From: Methanobacteriota archaeon
GTDB taxonomy: Archaea > Thermoplasmatota > Poseidoniia > Poseidoniales > Poseidoniaceae
Reading direction: 5' to 3'
NCBI GenBank assembly: GCA_002731395.1
Contig: PCBQ01000040.1
Location: forward strand, 1 to 7,416
DNA: 7,416 nucleotides
How positions within the stretch are numbered: the stretch's first letter is position 1; every line of letters begins with the position of its first letter. The notes under the pieces were generated by a model. The model was given only the letters and a program-made list of their open reading frames with translations. It made no database searches and had not been told where the DNA came from. Shown piece after piece: positions 6,201 through 7,416 of this stretch. The translations under genes and the position numbers were made by a program.

Positions 6201-6655
6201 GCCTCCTGCAACGCATTTCGACCGGGCTGGTCATCATGGTCGTCGTCTTCCTTGCGGCCCGGGTCACCATCACCTTGCTCTCACCTCATCCCGTCTACGT
6301 TGACGACCCTGAACCCTGTGCCAGCGTCAGTGAGAATTGCGCACGCCTCTCCATCGACGACGCGTACCGCATGGATCAATCACCGCTCATCGTTGCGGCG
6401 GGCGCAGAAGACGCCTTCTGGAGCACGGTGGACGATTGGGCGGACAACACCTCCCGGCTGACCTTGCTGCACGAAACCGAAGACTTCCGCCACTACGCGG
6501 CGGCAACTCCGGTCTGGGGCTTTGTCGATGACGTGACCATCTCACTGGACCGGGTCACCGGCGAGGTTGTGATGCACTCAGAGTCGAGGTTGGGAATCTC
6601 GGACTTGGGCGTCAACCCCGAACGACTCGATGGCCTCTACGCCTACGTGTCTTGA
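6197..6655 (+). CDS. DUF1499 family protein with N-terminal membrane anchor
   Basis: A 152-residue protein. A single hydrophobic helix at about 9-29 is followed by a soluble domain that fits DUF1499: paired cysteines C41 and C48 (CASVSENC, as in the family's CP.SPNCV), then FWSTVDDW (74-81), HYAAATPVWGFVDDVTISLD (99-118) and the strongly conserved SESRLGISDLGVNPERLDGL (128-147). The helix with no following cleavage site suggests a membrane anchor, with the domain probably outside the cytoplasm. DUF1499 has no established biochemical role that I know. The start is fixed by a perfect Shine-Dalgarno site and the ATGA overlap with the oxidoreductase stop, so it is translationally coupled to that gene. 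Its stop codon abuts the stop of the opposite-strand JAMM gene. The family call is firm; a role linked to the oxidoreductase is only inferred from the coupling. Confidence 0.87.
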   Translation: MSLLQRISTGLVIMVVVFLAARVTITLLSPHPVYVDDPEPCASVSENCARLSIDDAYRMDQSPLIVAAGAEDAFWSTVDDWADNTSRLTLLHETEDFRHYAAATPVWGFVDDVTISLDRVTGEVVMHSESRLGISDLGVNPERLDGLYAYVS

Positions 6656-7402
6656 TCACGCGTGTGGCCATCCGTAGGGCCAACCCTCGTCGTCGACGAG
6701 CACCACGTTGACCCCTAGACCTGTGCGGTGGAAAGCGATGAGCTGTATTTCGTGGATGCGATGGCCGCTCGGTGCCACACCCAGCACCGGCGGACCGCGC
6801 CTGCCAAACCTGCGTGGTTGCTCGGGTGCGGCCAAGGTGCGGCGTGTTCCGTCAACGTCATCGAACCATGGAAGCGGTCCTTCGGGAGAGAACCGTAGGC
6901 CGAGGATCATGTCCACGCCAAGCGTTTCTTGAGACGCATCAGCATCAGCACCGCTCGGGACAGCAGGTGCGTTTGGGTGGGTGTGCAACCAGTGCGTGAA
7001 GCGGCCACCACGGCTGCCGCGGTCGCTCCGAAACAAATCATCGGTCCAATCCTCGGGCAGGTGATGGACGGAATAGGAATCGCCTCGGTTGACGACCGCT
7101 GCTTCGCTGATGACAAAGCCTTGGCCTGCGAACAAACCGTCGCGATGGCTTTCCCCTGCATAGGCTTCCTCAACTTCGGGTCGGTGTTCACGGCCACCGT
7201 CCACGTCAAGCCCGACAAGGATCTCATCGGGAAGGGCCTGTAAGGCCCACCAGACCAGGTCCTGGAGGACATGGCCGGGGAGGTGGACTTGGGCGGCGTA
7301 TGCCTCCCGACGTTCCAACGATTCCTCGTTGTAGCGCTCCATCGCTTCGGTGAGCCATGCCTCGACCATCGGACTCAGGCGGACGTGGGGTTGACCGAAC
7401 AT
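6656..7402 (-). CDS. JAMM/MPN-domain metalloprotease-like protein
   Basis: A 248-residue protein with a complete JAMM zinc-binding motif: H140-x-H142-x7-S150-x2-D153 (HTHPNAPAVPSGAD), preceded by GRFTHWL, the usual strand. Glu60 in PDEILVGL is a good candidate for the catalytic Glu that precedes this motif in the family. JAMM proteins remove ubiquitin-like proteins from lysines (archaeal SAMP, for example HvJAMM1), release C-terminal peptides, or act on small-molecule isopeptides. About 55 residues, rich in Glu, Arg and helical in look, precede the domain, and about 95 follow, ending in IHEIQLIAFH and a Gly/Trp/Pro-rich tail, so it is longer than small archaeal JAMMs of about 140 residues. 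No E1-like or ubiquitin-like gene is within view. ATG 7402 is the chosen start, but the frame stays open to the window edge, so the gene may begin outside; ATG 7369 is an internal alternative. No Shine-Dalgarno is visible in the 14 bases upstream. Confidence 0.85.
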   Translation of the reverse strand: MFGQPHVRLSPMVEAWLTEAMERYNEESLERREAYAAQVHLPGHVLQDLVWWALQALPDEILVGLDVDGGREHRPEVEEAYAGESHRDGLFAGQGFVISEAAVVNRGDSYSVHHLPEDWTDDLFRSDRGSRGGRFTHWLHTHPNAPAVPSGADADASQETLGVDMILGLRFSPEGPLPWFDDVDGTRRTLAAPEQPRRFGRRGPPVLGVAPSGHRIHEIQLIAFHRTGLGVNVVLVDDEGWPYGWPHA

Positions 7403-7416
7403 GAACCGTTCCGTCC

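Overview
The window is a compact stretch of GC-rich (roughly 60% by eye) prokaryotic DNA. It carries ten protein-coding genes: nine that look complete or nearly so, and one cut by the left edge. I see no RNA gene, transposon, CRISPR array or long repeat. Genes abut or overlap by a few bases. Several internal operon starts follow strong Shine-Dalgarno matches, the best being GGAGGTGA at 6185-6192. A tungsten-type aldehyde:ferredoxin oxidoreductase, a JAMM/MPN protein and a zinc-ribbon tail on an ABC ATPase together suggest an archaeon, possibly a marine Thermoplasmatota lineage such as Marine Group II (Poseidoniales). Each of these families also occurs in bacteria, so this placement is an inference of low to moderate confidence.

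Left block (1-2132, + strand). It starts with the C-terminal part of an FtsX/MacB-type ABC permease, followed by its LolD/MacB-like ATPase. The ATPase has an unusual tail made of an AbrB-like hairpin and a four-cysteine zinc ribbon. A DoxX-like small membrane protein and a DUF3817 membrane protein follow. The first two junctions are coupled (GTGA overlaps, or ATG starts two bases past the stop), so permease, ATPase and DoxX-like protein are probably one transcript. The DUF3817 gene follows after 37 bases.

Middle (2119-2481, - strand). A small single-domain cupin with a complete set of metal ligands lies opposite to its neighbours. It overlaps the DUF3817 gene tail to tail by 14 bases and is divergent from the next block.

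Right block (2558-6655, + strand). An unrecognised four-helix membrane protein is followed by a 2,3-bisphosphoglycerate-dependent-type phosphoglycerate mutase, the aldehyde:ferredoxin oxidoreductase (684 aa), and a DUF1499 protein with one membrane anchor. The mutase-oxidoreductase gap is 9 bases. The oxidoreductase and DUF1499 genes overlap by 4 (ATGA). If the oxidoreductase acts on glyceraldehyde-3-phosphate, it and the mutase would catalyse consecutive steps of glycolysis, but its sequence looks like a general AOR and its substrate cannot be read from it.

Right edge (6656-7402, - strand). A JAMM/MPN metalloprotease-like protein with an intact HxH-x7-S-x2-D motif ends exactly where the DUF1499 gene ends, the two stop codons forming TGATCA. 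The points most worth a second look are the composite ABC ATPase tail, the mutase-oxidoreductase pair and the JAMM protein. I do not see a clearly new multi-gene defence or mobile system here.
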